A DNA stretch of 64,000 nucleotides from Phylloscopus collybita (Eukaryota > Chordata > Aves > Passeriformes > Phylloscopidae), in assembly GCA_027886175.1 (NCBI GenBank), contig JAJNNQ010000024.1, forward strand, positions 27,755,001-27,819,000. The letters are read 5' to 3'. The notes beneath the pieces are model-generated. The model worked only from the letters and a program-made list of their open reading frames with translations, did no database searches and was not told the origin of the DNA. Made by a program: the position numbers and the translations under genes. Below, one piece after another: positions 41,400 to 54,530 of the stretch; positions within the stretch are counted from its first letter, which is position 1, and every line of letters begins with the position of its first letter.

Positions 41400-41830
41400 A
41401 GAGTTTGGTTCCATCATCTCTGGGGCTCCCTTTGAAAAAAGTATAGGCTCCTCTCATATTGCCTGGTAGCTTCTCTTCACCAGAGTACAAGCCCAGCTCC
41501 TAAAACATTTTCTCATAGGTTATGTGCTCCAGGCCCCTCAGCAGCTCAATTGATTCTTCCAGGTTTTTCAACATCCTTCTGTAACCTTGGGGGTCCAAAC
41601 AGAACAGAACATCTAGGTGCAGTCTCACCAACACTTAGGAACAGATTAGGATAATTTCTCTCAATCTGCTGGCCACCTTCCTCCTGATGTAGTCTAGAAT
41701 GAAGATGGCACTGTTTGCAATGACAACACTCCTTGGCCTCCAGTTGTAATCCCCTGGTCCTTTTCAGCTGAGTATAAACCAGTATATCTCCACTGACAGA
41801 TCGTACAGGCCCAAGGAGTGCTCCTGGTAG
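41400..41830 (-). mobile_element. CR1 LINE fragment (old)
   Basis: The plus strand reads CATTTTCTCATAGGTTATGT, CTCAATTGATTCTTCCAGG and CAATCTGCTGGCCACCTTCC, matching the reverse of the CR1 region upstream of the 3' end. It is diverged and has no obvious tail. Confidence 0.7.
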
Positions 41831-44800
41831 CATTAGTCACATTAGTCATGGGTCTAGGTGGTGTTTGGGATTTGACTCCCTGATTCCCATTGGTGGTGGC
41901 ACCCTGGCCATTTTTCTGTGTCCTGTTCTAGGAATCTGAGACAACATGAGAGCTTGGGGAACAGCTGGGTGCATCCAGCTGCTGAGAACTGATGTAAACA
42001 CATCAGAGGATGGAGCTCAAGCAGTGGTTTGTTGGATGGCACCAGGATTGCTGACCTCTCCTGTGGCACTGCAGGCTCAGGTAGCAGTGCTGTCCTGTGC
42101 TCAGAGGCACAGATGGTCTGAAAGAGACTCTCTTGTACGTGGTAGAGCAAAACATCACACACAATGTTGTGACAACTCTATTGGAGCAAAGAGCTGTCTG
42201 TCAGCATCCTGTTTCCAAGCATGACTAGCAGCAGCTGTGTAGGGAAAAGGTATAGCTACCAGAAAGAGGATCACTGTCAGACCTATCTTTGTAGCTTTGG
42301 GACATTTTGGAAATATCCACAGAGAGGAGTTTGATCAATTTTTCCATGACACAGCCTGAATTAAGCTGGATAACTCACAGTCCAAGACATTTGCTGATTT
42401 TGTAGTGGCACTCTGAGCCCCTTTTCATTGTACACAGGCACATGTGCCTTCCTGGGTAATCTAAAGGTGGAACATCTTCAAGTTATTGAAATGTTCTGTA
42501 TTAATAGTTCATTTTCAAGCAGCTTCTTGCTTAGGCTTTATTTAAGGTGAAGCAAAATGTTTTCATGGATGTGAAACTCACTTCTTTGCGAAGAGTTTTT
42601 TCTAGTAATTTCAAATTCCAGGCTGCTTTTCTGGTATGGGTTGAACACAAGAGTTGAATTATTACAATTGCCTCTGCTGAAGAGACAGAGGAAAACTATG
42701 GAATCTTGATACTCCTAGAATTCTGTTGACCCTTTTGTTAAGTTTGGGTGGAAGGTGGGTGGGTTTGTTGTTGTAGTGGTCTGGGTGAAAGCATTGCTAT
42801 TTCTTGCTAAGAAGAGTGCAAGCTGCTGAGCTGTGTCATGTTTGACAAACCCAAACCCAAGCTTTGAAGAGCTCGGGGGCCTGTGTTCCTTAGTTGGCTA
42901 ACTGGGATTTTAGGAATAGAATCTATTTTTGATAAATGATGCCATGTAGACATGCTAATGGGCAAAGCGTCAGCCTCCAGATAACAATATTGTTCTTACA
43001 GCCTGCTGAAAGCAGTGCTTGGTGGTTTGGTCTCTCCTGCTAACCATTGCTTGCCTAAAGTGCAATTAAAGCTGATGTGAAGTCCAGTCCTGGGCTGGGA
43101 GCACTGGGAGGTGTGCTGCAGAGATCATGGGGTTTCTTCTGAACATTGCTTTGTTCCAAGTGATGTGTCCTGGCCCTGGCTACTTTTGCCATGCTATTTG
43201 TGCTGCCATCACTGAGGAGAGCTGTGCTACACCTGCTTGCTGCTGCTGTGGGCCCCTCCAGGTTCATTAGCTGTGCTCTGCACCATGCTGAAGTGATGCT
43301 GCTGCAGGACACGAGCTGCTGAGAGCAGTTGTGCCTGAGGTGCTGTGCCATGGGGTTCAGTGCAGGGCCTCCACCTTCATGGTGCAGCTCATGTGCCACC
43401 TGGACCCACTGCCTGCAAGCCTTTAGCTTGTTCTGTGCCACTCTGTGGTTGGGTAGCAGGGGGTTGCATTTGGGCTCTGCCCCCAGCTGCTGATATTTAT
43501 GGAAACTAGGCAAGAGTTCATGGAAAAAGGCTAGCAGAGGGTGCCTTGCCAACTGCTCTTCTTCTGGCAGTAACCTGCAGAGCAAGTGCGTGTGCAGTGG
43601 TGTTCAAAGGAGGTGTGCGGCTATGGAAACCTGCCTCTGCATGCCCAGAGAGTGTGCGAGAGCCTGCGAACAGAGGTACTAATGCTCCTCTGCCTTGGCT
43701 CCCCTGTGATCTTCTGCAAACAGCCCTGCGGGGAAAACCACTTCATTTTCTGCTCTGCATTCTCTATGCTCACAATACCTGGGGAAAAAATGACAGCTCT
43801 CTTTTCTTGAGACTACATGTCAAATGCCCGGGGCTGTAATGAAATATAGATCTACCTGATGCTGGACATAATACACGGGTGTTTCATTCTTACACTTGAG
43901 GAAAGAACCTGCCATGTCTCCAGCTCACTACAGCCTTCCGCAGCTGGAGGAGTGCCATTCTCTAGCTTCACTTTGCTACCACACACCTGAAGTAATGATA
44001 TGGTGCTCTTTAGGGTGTAGCCAGGTTCCTTGAGAAATATGATCAACTACAAAGATCAGTCGGGGGCTTTAACCAAAGACCATATTTGGGGAATTGGCTC
44101 CTGACTACTCATTTCACCAGTGCTTGTTTCAGAGCCACCTCTGAAACCATGAGTCTGTCATGCTGGGAGGCCCTTGTTGAGCAGCTGCAGACATCTGACA
44201 CATCTTCCTTTCAGGCCTGACCCATTTAATGCTAGGGAGGACGGGTGAACACAAGCTGAGCCACAGCTGACCTGCAGAGGAAGGAAGAGACAGGGAGACC
44301 TGAGTTGCCCGGGAATGCTTTCTGCATTGCAGTGATGGTCACCACCCAGAAAGAGGAGCAGAGGAAACTCTGGAGGAGCCTGCCATGCTCAGACAGGGAC
44401 CCATTCTGCTGCAGCTCCAAGCATGGTTTGAGGCCAGCGTGTGGCTGCAGTACAGCAGCTTAATGAGTTGCCACATGTCAGCCACACTGCGGTAGCCATC
44501 TGTGTGTGATAGATGTGTGGCGTGCTGTGGGGTGCTGATGAAGCTACCTCACCTCCCCATCTTTGCTATTTCAAGTGGCTTTGGGTTTGTCACAGGCTGT
44601 GGGCATTGATCTCTGCTCAGCTGCCATGGGGTGGTGAGCCACCAGGCTGCAGAGCTTGGAGCTGCTTGCCCTTTTCCAAAGCGAGGAGTCAAGCTTTGCT
44701 GGAAGGACACATTTCCTCGCATACTGTCCATGAAGGCATTCACTGTGACAGGAGATCACTGAGGCCAATGACTATGCCCAATTCAAAAAAAGCATCAAAT

Positions 44801-46019
44801 ATTTATTTAAGTGGGCCTTCCAAGTGATCTATGAGTAAATATGCAAAAATATGCAAGAGCCGTGAGGGAAATGGAAGAGCCCAGCTTTGAAGCATTACAG
44901 CCCACCCTCGCCACTGTGTTCACGAGATATTTTCAATGGACAGGTAGTACATCATGGAGGTTTTTAAGCACCTTTTCCAGATGAAGCCGCCTTGTCCCAT
45001 GCCAGGAGACTGAGCTACAGGAACCTTGTCCTTAGTCTGGCAAGTTCATCCTGAAACCTATTTACATAGCTTGCATCAGACCAAGACAAAACAAATGCTC
45101 CCAGCTCAGGTGTTAGGCTGATTTAATGACAATCTTTCTTTTAAAATAACCTCAACACCACATCACTTAAGGTTATTTTTTAAATCGGGTGGCTGGAAAA
45201 AAAAAACCAAAACACGAATGACCTATAAGGACTTCTATTAAAAAAAAAGATTTTTAAATAGTTGGTGAGGAGTCATCTTTGGTAATGCCTAGTAGCTGGC
45301 TCGATGTGGGTCTTCTGTCTGCCTTTGTGTGCGGGTACATATGGTCTCAGTGGATATGTGTGGAGTGGAAGCAGTCCTGTTCTGTAGGTCCCCTGTGCTC
45401 AGGTTTGTGTTTGTGTACTGGGAGCGTTAATGAGAACAGACTGCCTTTCTTTCCCTTCGTTCCCCAATCCCATCTGTTCAAACAAAAGGCTGAAAGGGAG
45501 AGAGAGCTGAGACCCTGCTGGTCAAGAGGGGATGGATAATAACACATATCCTTGGGCTACATTTCAGCACATGCAACCCTTTCAAGCTGTGCTAAAGCTT
45601 TTATTCAGGCAAGAGAAAGAACAACCAATATAAAATAAGGATTTTTTTCTTCTTTTTAGAAAAGCTGCATCAGGCCTGAAGGATGCTACATTCCGTTCTT
45701 TCCCTCTAACATTTTATAATGCTGGATTATCAAAAAAAGGGGTCTAAACCCATACTGATTATATATTTGTGTGTGTACAGACAGAGCATGATACTGGGCT
45801 AGAGCGAGTGACATATGCAGAGGGGCCAGGGATGGCTTAGAAAGTCAATTTTCACTCTGTTTGCACATGGTAACAGTTCCAGATTCGTGTAATTAACTAT
45901 ACATCAAAAGGGTGTGAAGGAAGATATATTCCTCTCCACCTTGGGGATTTGATAGGTACTTTGCAATTCATGGTTAACCCCCCATTCACATATTTGTCAT
46001 TATGGTCGTGCCAAACAAC
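41831..46019. other. Intergenic stretch, no gene supported
   Basis: The longest open frame (minus, 43055-43585, 176 codons) is Ser/Ala/His-rich with no domain I know and no splice or promoter context. I do not annotate it as a gene. No interspersed repeat was recognised. Confidence 0.55.
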
Positions 46020-46290
46020 TCATCTGAAGATCAAAACAGCTTTCTTGGGGGCTGTTACAGCGAGAGCAGCACAGGAGATGGCACCTCGAATCCCAGAGCG
46101 GATACCGAGTGGCAGAGAGGGATGCAGCCCGGGATGGCGGCGCTGGTGTTCAGCCCTCTGCCAGCCGTTCCAGGGACGTCGTAATGGTTTACGGGAGAAA
46201 AATGGTCTCAAATGCCATTAGTTTAATGCTTCATAATGTCGTTGTGTCTGTTTTAAGTGCAATCACCAAGCTCAGGGGACACCCAGGACT
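46020..46290. promoter_or_regulatory. Candidate conserved non-coding element
   Basis: This stretch differs from its flanks: CpG-containing, with homeobox-type TAAT/ATTA words (GCCATTAGTTTAATGC near 46215) and a CRE-like GACGTCG (46177). It ends in an A19 run (46297-46315). The call rests on composition and motifs only. Confidence 0.3.
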
Positions 46291-46315
46291 AAAATTAAAA
46301 AAAAAAAAAAAAAAA

Positions 46316-49300
46316 GAGGAAAAGCGCTTCCAGAAATGTAACGATGGAAAAGGAGGCAGGGAAATCTTTGGCGAGTGAAGAAATGAGATTCACTGGTTCT
46401 TTTCCACTGAGCAGGTAGCACATGAGTAATTGGTATAGGACGGCTAAAGGGATATTCATCATGAGAACTGATTGCACCCAGGTTGTAATAAATACAGCAA
46501 AGTAACATAATCAGTCTGGAGGCAGAGGAGAGTTTTGCAAAACACAAGACCTGATCCTGGCCAAGATTTTCAGAAAGAGTAATTTCAAGTGAGATTTCTA
46601 GTGCTGTGTTACTGTCTTTGCCTCGTTTTCAGAAGTGTTGCTCCATGGAGCCCACTGAATGCGTCCATCATCCTCTACCCATCCAGCAAGTTTATTGATG
46701 TGTATGTGGGTGCCTGACTCCAGGCTGCACTGTCTCAGAGGGAGCCAGAAAAAATGAGACATATCAAAAACAGTGAACAAGCTGAATCTGATCTGTTCAC
46801 ACTAAGAGAAATGAAAATAAATAAATTGGAAAAGCAATGAGTACAAGCAGTGGTTGTGCTCATGCAAGCCTTAGAAATCTTTCTAAGTGCCTCATATCTT
46901 ATTTCAATCACACAGGTGGAGCTGTTTCCTTAGGGATGAAATCCTCCCTTGTTGACATCTCCCACTCCAAGTGAGGCAGGTACATGTTCCTTTCAGACAG
47001 GAGCTGTTCGGTTTCAGCAGTCATCAGTTATTCTTCTCCAGGGAAGGATTAAACAAGGTGAAGGGATCATAGGACCATCTAGCACTGCTCCTTTGTGTCC
47101 TTTTTCTTTGGAATTCTAGCAAATGGGAGCAACCTGCTTCTATGCATTGGTGCTGGCAGCTAATCTACAGTAGAAAATTTACATGAGCAGCACATCCCCT
47201 CTCATCTCTTCTCACAGGACATCCATCTCACACATAGGTTGCGCACTGTGGCTGCCCTCATGTCTATCATTAGAAAGCAGACCCTTGAGCCTGGCCTAAC
47301 TGTGCACCATTGATGTATTGCAGGACAGGCCTCTGCTGAATTCATCCATCAAGCAACCGCAAGAAGTGATTTCTGTGGATTAATGTGCTGGTGGGTGCAT
47401 GCAGAGGTTGCAAGAGGAAAGGTTCATGGTAGTAGCTGCCTTACTGAGAAGAGAGAAATGAATGTGGCAGAAATAGGGTCCTTAGCATTGCAGATAGGTG
47501 CAGATCAATAGGTTGTTGCTTTCAGCTCTTGTGTTTGCTTTCTGTTACAGCTATTGGCAGAAAACAAGAAAAAGGAGTTTTTGACAATGCTTTCTACAAG
47601 GCTGGTTTTAAGAGTCTGTTCCCGGAGTCTTACAACCCAGCTGAATTAACTGTGGAGGCTGAGATCCACCATGGTGGATGTCTCTGGTGGTTTGGGTTGA
47701 GGGAGCTGAGTTTAATCTTGGAAAGAGGTTAGAGAAAAAGAAACAGATGTATCTGTAGTTTAAAATTGACTAGCAGTGCCTTTCTTTGAGAAGATCTAAA
47801 GTTTCTGTGGAGCAGAGATTAGAAATTTGGCTTGAAAGGAGCTCCACTGCAGGGGATATGACTTCTGTCATACCCTGAAAAACTGTCCCAGTTTGGCCAG
47901 ATTGTGAGTCTCCAAAGAAAACCAGATTAAGTCTCATTGGCACTTGGCAATAGAGTTTTGTCAGAGTTTAACAGCTGAACTGCCGATCCATCCTTGGCAT
48001 GTATGACCACAGTGCCTGACCCATCCCTGCTCAGCACAACCCTGAGCTGCGTTTTCCTTGGAATGCGCTTAACCGTGTGGGACTGCCTTGGGGATGGGTG
48101 CCACAAGTGCAGACTCTGGGAATACAGCTGAGAGGTGCACAGAGGAAAGTTTCCTTTGTATTTCACCAGTGGCAAAAAGTGTAGCCAGGTGGACTTAGAG
48201 CACCAGGAATCCCTGAGTATGGAGAAAAGTTAATGAAGTAGCTATTTGCTGTCATAGATGAAATAAATAGAATTCTTCCATTAGTTCCTGATGTGAAACA
48301 AATAAACTAAGGGGAATGTTTTTCACTGCAGGCCATCAGAGAAATTTTTTGTTATCTTCAAATATATTCCCTGGATGTGATGTATCAGCAGGCTTCTGGC
48401 ACAAGGCTTTAGAAAAAAGGAGTGTTTGTTGGCAATGTGTTCAACACCCTTTCTAGGAAACATCCTTTCCTTCTTCTGGCATTTGGGTCGTGTTTCATAT
48501 CTTACCCTGCTTCCTAGGAAAATAACAGCAAGATTGGTGATATTAAGATACTTAGGTCTGCAGAGGTGGTATTTGGATATGGGAAAGATCATATGGATAG
48601 CATGACTGGTGACTTGAGTAACTTCAGAAAAAGCTGGAGGTTCCAGATGAACTAGCAAAACTGTCTGTTTCAAATGATGGAAATCATGTGCCTGAAAGAG
48701 AAGTTAATACAGCCAAGTAGGCAAGAAAAATATGTTCAAAGAGTTGCATCAAAGGTGTTCAGGAACTGAAAAAATCAAAGAGAAGAGCCAAAGAAGTTTC
48801 ATGCTGGCATCAGAAGGTCAGTGGCATCAAGCAAGCTTGTCAGATATCTAGGGATAAGTAACAGAAATAGTAAGGTCACCATGAGTGAAATGAGATTACT
48901 GTAAATGAAACATGAACAAAAATACTAGTTTGTGTGAAACCACAAGAAGCAAAAAATAGAGCAAGGGTTGTTGGTCTGTATTGAGCATCAAGGGCATGAC
49001 TTCAGCAATCAAACTGTAGACACTGAGGAAGATGCTGTTTATGTCAGGCCTGGACAGGGCCCCTGTTTACACAGACAGTTCCTCAGCAGGTTCTGGCTCT
49101 GATAAACAGGAGGATGGCAGCAAGGTTGCAGCATATTGAATGTGCCATTGTCCCAAAAGGAAGGCAGGCAAGTAACCATGAGATGCTCAAAATTAGAATT
49201 CAGAGGTATTGTGTGCCAGCTGTGCCTAGGGTTTAGGGAGGCTGAAGTGAACAAGACTGTGAAGCAAAATCTGCTCCCATAGATTCTGCTGACTCTGAAA

Positions 49301-50959
49301 AAGTATAAAGGACCCATCCCAAAACCAGGTAATTGTCAGCCAGCAAGAGGGTTCCAAATGCATGAAAGCAATTTTTTTCTGGATACAATATACCTGATAC
49401 CAAAATATCTGTACTCCACAATCTATTGGACTGGGTACTAAAGTGCTTACTGAGGATGGACACAGACCCAAATTCAGACAGATGATTAACACTGCCACAG
49501 TTCAGAGTAGTACCTCAACAGTTTGGGTTGTCACATGGTCTGTAGGGAACAGAAGAATGAGAAAAATCCTGACAAGAGCACTGGGAATCAGAGTCCCTGG
49601 TGACTCTAACATAGAAAAAAGCCAAGATTAAAAATATAATATGTAATTCATGGACCTAGGAGTTGCTATTATGCACCTTTATGGTCAGATGTAAAGTTGC
49701 AAATGGTGAGTTTAGCCCTGCTACTGTGGAAGACAGGTAAATACACTGAGTGAGGAAATAAGGAGCAGCGTCTCACAACACAAGTGAAAATGGAGCTGGA
49801 ATGATGCACTCTCCATTCTGGAAGGGCCTCAGACAAAGACAGCAGGATCACAAGGAGACAGTTGATGTTATCTGACCACAAGCAGGCTTACAGCTGCTTG
49901 CCAGCCATGCCATTGCCCTCTCAAAGTAAGCGTTAAGACACAATAGACTCAGCATCGTTGAATCAGCTCATCCACAGGCTCGCTGGATATTCCTACTTTT
50001 TGTAGGTATTTTTTTCAAAGTTCTGTTCTGCAGGGATGTCAAGCAGGGATCCCATTATGTGGTGAAGCACATCAGTAACTGGCTTTTGTGACAATCAGCT
50101 GTGGTGCAGCACATGTGGAGACTAAGGTCACGCTGTACCAGTCCCTCCAGGAGAAAATGATGGTAACCTCCTTGCTTCTGAGTGCTTGCTGAAGGGTGCA
50201 ACCTTTTACTCACACTCCATAATTAGAGACAGTTTCTGCTCTCGCAAAGCAGTAGCCAGCAATAAAGCAAGGCTAACCCACAGCTCTGGATCAAAACAGC
50301 CTGGGATGTTGATCTGTTTGAAAGCTGGCTCCTAGTTTGGTGGATGAATCTAATGCCTTAACAAACTGGCTGACTGCAGATGGGCATTCACAGGCTGCTC
50401 GGCTCCCTTTTTTATCTCTTTCAGATGTCACTGCTAGGAACAGTGATTAAATCCCCATGTGACTACTCTCAATCAGTAAGAGCAGGTCTTGTTTCTCCAG
50501 AGGCATGTACCAGAGTGGCTCTGTCACTTCATGGCACAGAGAGAGCACCTGTGTTAGCCAAGGATTTAGATACTTCTCATGGTGGGATGAAGCTAGATGG
50601 GACTGGTCAGCTTCACAGGCAGGGTGGGACTAGGCAGGTTGCAGATTCTCCTGCTGTGTGGGTCAGGTCCTTATACTGCTGACAGAGCATTTGCAGTCTA
50701 AACACGTAAAGGGTGGAAAAGGGAAGCATATGTTGTCTCCCAGGAGGATGTGAGGCACAGAGAAATACCAGACTGGCTGTGAGATTCAGAGATGTAGAGA
50801 AATGGCTTTGCTGGTGTCAGTCAAGCCAGAAGCTGCTACTCTTAGAGAAACTCGAGGAGCCACCATGCAAAGGAAGAAGGAGCCAATCTGGTATGGTCAC
50901 TTCTCTGAGTGTGACAGTAGTATAACTTCCACACGACAGAAATTCCCCTGCTGAAGATG
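46316..50959. other. Intergenic stretch, no gene seen
   Basis: I recognised no coding frame, RNA gene or interspersed repeat over this 4.6 kb. Old, diverged repeats may be present but are not identifiable by eye. Confidence 0.5.
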
Positions 50960-51220
50960 CTATTGTTTTGAACACAATTATCTTTCACAAGGTTCTTCCA
51001 ATCCACCTAATCATCTTTATCTTAATGTGCTTTTCCTCTCTACATTGTAACGTGAAATCCATTTCCTTTCAATTTATTTCAGATCTATCTGCATCCAGAT
51101 TACTGTAAGTTGGACGCTCGGTAATTAAATGCGGTTTGTCTGACTAGACAGGCAGTGAATGCTATTACAGCTTGTTTATGCTAGCAAGCAATGCAGGTTG
51201 TTCTGTGCCATCCCACCAGC
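50960..51220. promoter_or_regulatory. Candidate conserved non-coding element
   Basis: The AT-rich text carries GATA words (ATTATCTTTCACAAGG, CATCTTTATCTTAATG), TAAT sites and the paired-type CGGTAATTAAATGCGG near 51120. Low CpG and no repeat signature suggest regulatory rather than neutral sequence, but this is inference. Confidence 0.3.
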
Positions 51221-53233
51221 ATGGCTTAACCCTACCCTAGAGAGTCTGTGTGCTAGGCCATGTGCAAGCTTCACCGTGTATTTGGTCCTTGGTTCATGGA
51301 GTGACCTCAGCGATTAATGCTCCTTGGGTTTCAGATTCTGAGATTTCAAAATATCCGTGCCACTATTGATCTGCCTCAGTAGTTCATCCTGTGTCAGCTC
51401 TCACCTGAACCTCTCTTTCTGGGGGAGGTGTTTAAGAGACTGCTGACAATACCTGCATGTTTAAAAAAAGGATACAAGGCTTCTACCCTTTGGCTCTACA
51501 ATGCAGCCTTGTGCTAGAATCCCCGTGCAACTGACAGGATTTGACCCTGGCCTCGGTCCTATATAACACTCTGTATCTGTATACATGTTAAATATGTACT
51601 CTGAATCCCATTTCATGATGTACTTTCACCTTTTGGGTGCTACTGAGAAGCAAATTTTGTGGTGGCAAGAGTCCTGGATGTCTCAAAACAATACAGAAGG
51701 AGGTATTATGAGTGTCTGTAGTTCAAGCAGGCACTGTAAATGCACCGCTGAGAGGTGCTTTAAGAATGATTCAAGAAAAGGTCAAGTGAGGTAAATTCAC
51801 CTTTACAGAGTTAGGTTCAAATCGGTTAAAATCTCAGATTCTGTTACAAGGCAAATGGAGTAGGAGAGTTTTGTGCTAATTTACTTTGCACATTGTTGGA
51901 AAATACTTCATGGGCCAAGAAAGCTGGGAGGTCTCCCTTAGAAATCCTTTGACACTGATGAGCCTTGTGTGGGGAGCACTCAACCGGGAGAGACAAGGGG
52001 GCTACTCTACAGTTTTTAAGGACACTTTCTTTGAAAGCAATGCTTTCTCTGAGAGAGCCTGAACTATAAGGTGTAGCCTTTGAGACAGTCATATGATTAC
52101 ATACAGCAAAGTGACTTTAGCATTTAAAGATAATTTCTGAATCTCTGGATACTTTTTGTGTTCCGTGTCCCCATCAAGAAAACGGGGTGTGTGCCCCCAT
52201 ACCACTTTTGAAGACTCCATTCCTAGCTGGTCAGCAAGACCTGGTTCATACTGGAGGTGGCCTCTGGCCACAGGATTTAAGCTGGTCTGCACTGGGATTT
52301 TCTGAATGACTGCATATGGGATTTGAGACTAGTTGTTTGTCTGGGACACCTTTGATCACTCAAAAACGCCCCAGTGGGATGAGCTTAGAAGATGATTATC
52401 TGTTCTCCCCACAGTTCATGTAAATCACTATTTCCACTCCTCCTCTCTTCGTTATAATTTTAAATTCCCCTTAATTTTCCTTGTTTCTTCCTCATTTTTG
52501 AGGCTTGAATCTAAAGTTTATCAATATTTACTACGTTTTGATTACTACAATGGCTGAATCTAAACTCTTCAAGTCTCTCAGCAATCCTTTCCTCTTTCAA
52601 ACACTTTGCTAGATCAATGTTATTTAAGGTCTTCAGATCTTAAATCTTCTTGGGGCAATTTAAGCAAGAAAAGAAGATGTGACCCTGACTAATAGGACCT
52701 ACCTGTTCAGAAGGCAGTCCTGTCAAAGTAAAGTCTGAAAAATATGTCAGGACAAGGAGACTGAGCTGAATTCAAGGCAGGTCCCATCCTACATTTGATC
52801 ATCCTACCATACCATAATTATCTTCAGGATCCTTCTTAGGATTTTTACTCTGGTGACAATCATAAGTAACTCCTTTGAGATCATGGAACTGCTGTAAGCT
52901 TACCTTTATGTGTTTGACATCAAACTCCAACCCTTTGACTTCCAGAAAAACCACTTTTGTTATACTTATTGCTCCAGGGAACAAGTCCTCCTCCCTCCCT
53001 ATCTAAAAGATCATATTTATCTTGTCACATTGACCCACTGAGGACTCGCCTTACAGACAGCTTTTGTGGACAGCTTTTGAGTTCAGGTCCAAAGAGATCA
53101 AGGCTTGAAAGATGTTGGCATCTGTCAAAGATCTGTTTCCTTCAGATCATGAAGATGTAGACTGAGCGAGACTGAAAATCCATCTATCCCAGCATCCCAG
53201 TGCAAATGGGAACCAAAGCAGATGCCTGGGGAA
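51221..53233. other. Intergenic stretch, no gene seen
   Basis: No gene, RNA gene or repeat was recognised. Confidence 0.5.
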
Positions 53234-53563
53234 TGTTGTTGTCTGGGTTTTTGCTGTTCTCCTCTGTCTCTTTAAGAAGTTTTTCTAAAGTTCTATTTTA
53301 GACTTCTGTGTTTACCTTTTACAATGGAGTCAGACACACTTTTACATAAACGACTTTTCTTGTTATTGTAACCATCTAACCATGTTTACATTCTTCTCAT
53401 AAGGAAGAGACTGTTGATGGACTGTTGGGTTGCCCAGTGTGGTTGAAGAGGAAGAATTTCTTCCTCCCATCCATGGTCACTGCTGGAATTTGATAAATGT
53501 TGAAGTTTGTAAATAAACTGCCTCTTTTCTGCCTTGGACATCTCAACGTGTGGGTGTGTGACA
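53234..53563 (+). mobile_element. Possible solo LTR
   Basis: A 330-bp block starts TGTTGTTGTCTGGG and ends GTGTGACA, with AATAAA at 53512-53517 about 46 bp before the end. This is the layout of an LTR with a short R-U5. Flanks share only GAA, so there is no convincing target duplication. No internal retroviral sequence adjoins it. Confidence 0.4.
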
Positions 53564-53734
53564 GAATATCACAATAGCAGAGGTATATATATGATGCTTC
53601 CTGCTAAAGGTCTGCTGCCCTTCAGCCATTTGTGGTTTGAGGAGAGCCGGAGCTGGGAGGAACTTCTACACATTTAAAAATCCTCAGCAGATTCCTATTT
53701 TGAGAGCTTCTGTCCTTGGACTTATATAATATTT

Positions 53735-54530
53735 TTGCTTTCACAACATCCTGAGGAAGGAGTTCCGCAGTTTTACTGCACATGGTGTGACAAGCATCCC
53801 CTTTTGATTTTTGAGCCTGGCATCCAACAGTTTCATTTGGTGCCTCCTGGTATCAAATTACATTGGATGAGACAGGGAACAACTGATCCCTCTCCACCAT
53901 CCCGTTGTTAACAGGATGTGATGGCTTTCTGCAAAATCACTGCTGGTTCAGTCCTTTTCACTTAGTCTTTTGCTGTATGGAAGCTATTCCATGCTTTGTA
54001 TTACCCTTGCTTCCATTCTCAGATGCTTTTGGACTTTTACTTTGTTCTTATGGAGACTGAACTAGAGCTGCACACGGAATTCAGGATACAGACTTACTCT
54101 GGTTTTATGCAATGGCATAATGATGCTCTCTGCCTTGCTCTCTACCTGTTCTGTTCTATTCTCTCAATGGTGATAGTAATATCTTACATTTCATTTTCTT
54201 TTTCCATGACACAAAGACCCAAGCTGATGTTATCATGAAGCAATATATCATAGCTACAAGATCTTGCTTCTGTGCTTGGCTTAGGACTGATCAGTTATAT
54301 GTGAAGTTAGAAATGTTCTTCCCTGCATGCATCACCTTATCACTTTATATAGATTGAATTTCTTGTGCTATTTTATCAGTCTCACACAGTCCTTCTGCAA
54401 TTTTTCATGGTCAGTCCTTGTCTTTATTGTCTTGAATAATGAAAGTCCAATACAGCTTTGTGGCCCTATCCTATAGGGATCATTTCTGGGACAGTCTTGA
54501 AGCCTGTCTTAAATCTTGAAATTGCTTAAA
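53735..54530 (-). mobile_element. Ancient CR1 LINE copy (~800 bp)
   Basis: The plus strand reads CTGAGGAAGGAGTTCCGCAG, AGTTTCATTTGGTGCCTCCT, GTATGGAAGCTATTCCATGC and AGCTGCACACGGAATTCAGG. These are the reverse of a CR1 type that is widespread in turtles and crocodilians. It is strongly diverged and far longer than the other CR1 pieces. The word TTTTGCTGTATGGAAGC falls where that consensus has a related phrase. Confidence 0.7.

Noticed and set aside
43055..43585. 176-codon minus-strand open frame
   Set aside because: It is Ser/Ala/His-rich without a known domain, single, and lacks any splice or promoter context; length is possible by chance in this composition.
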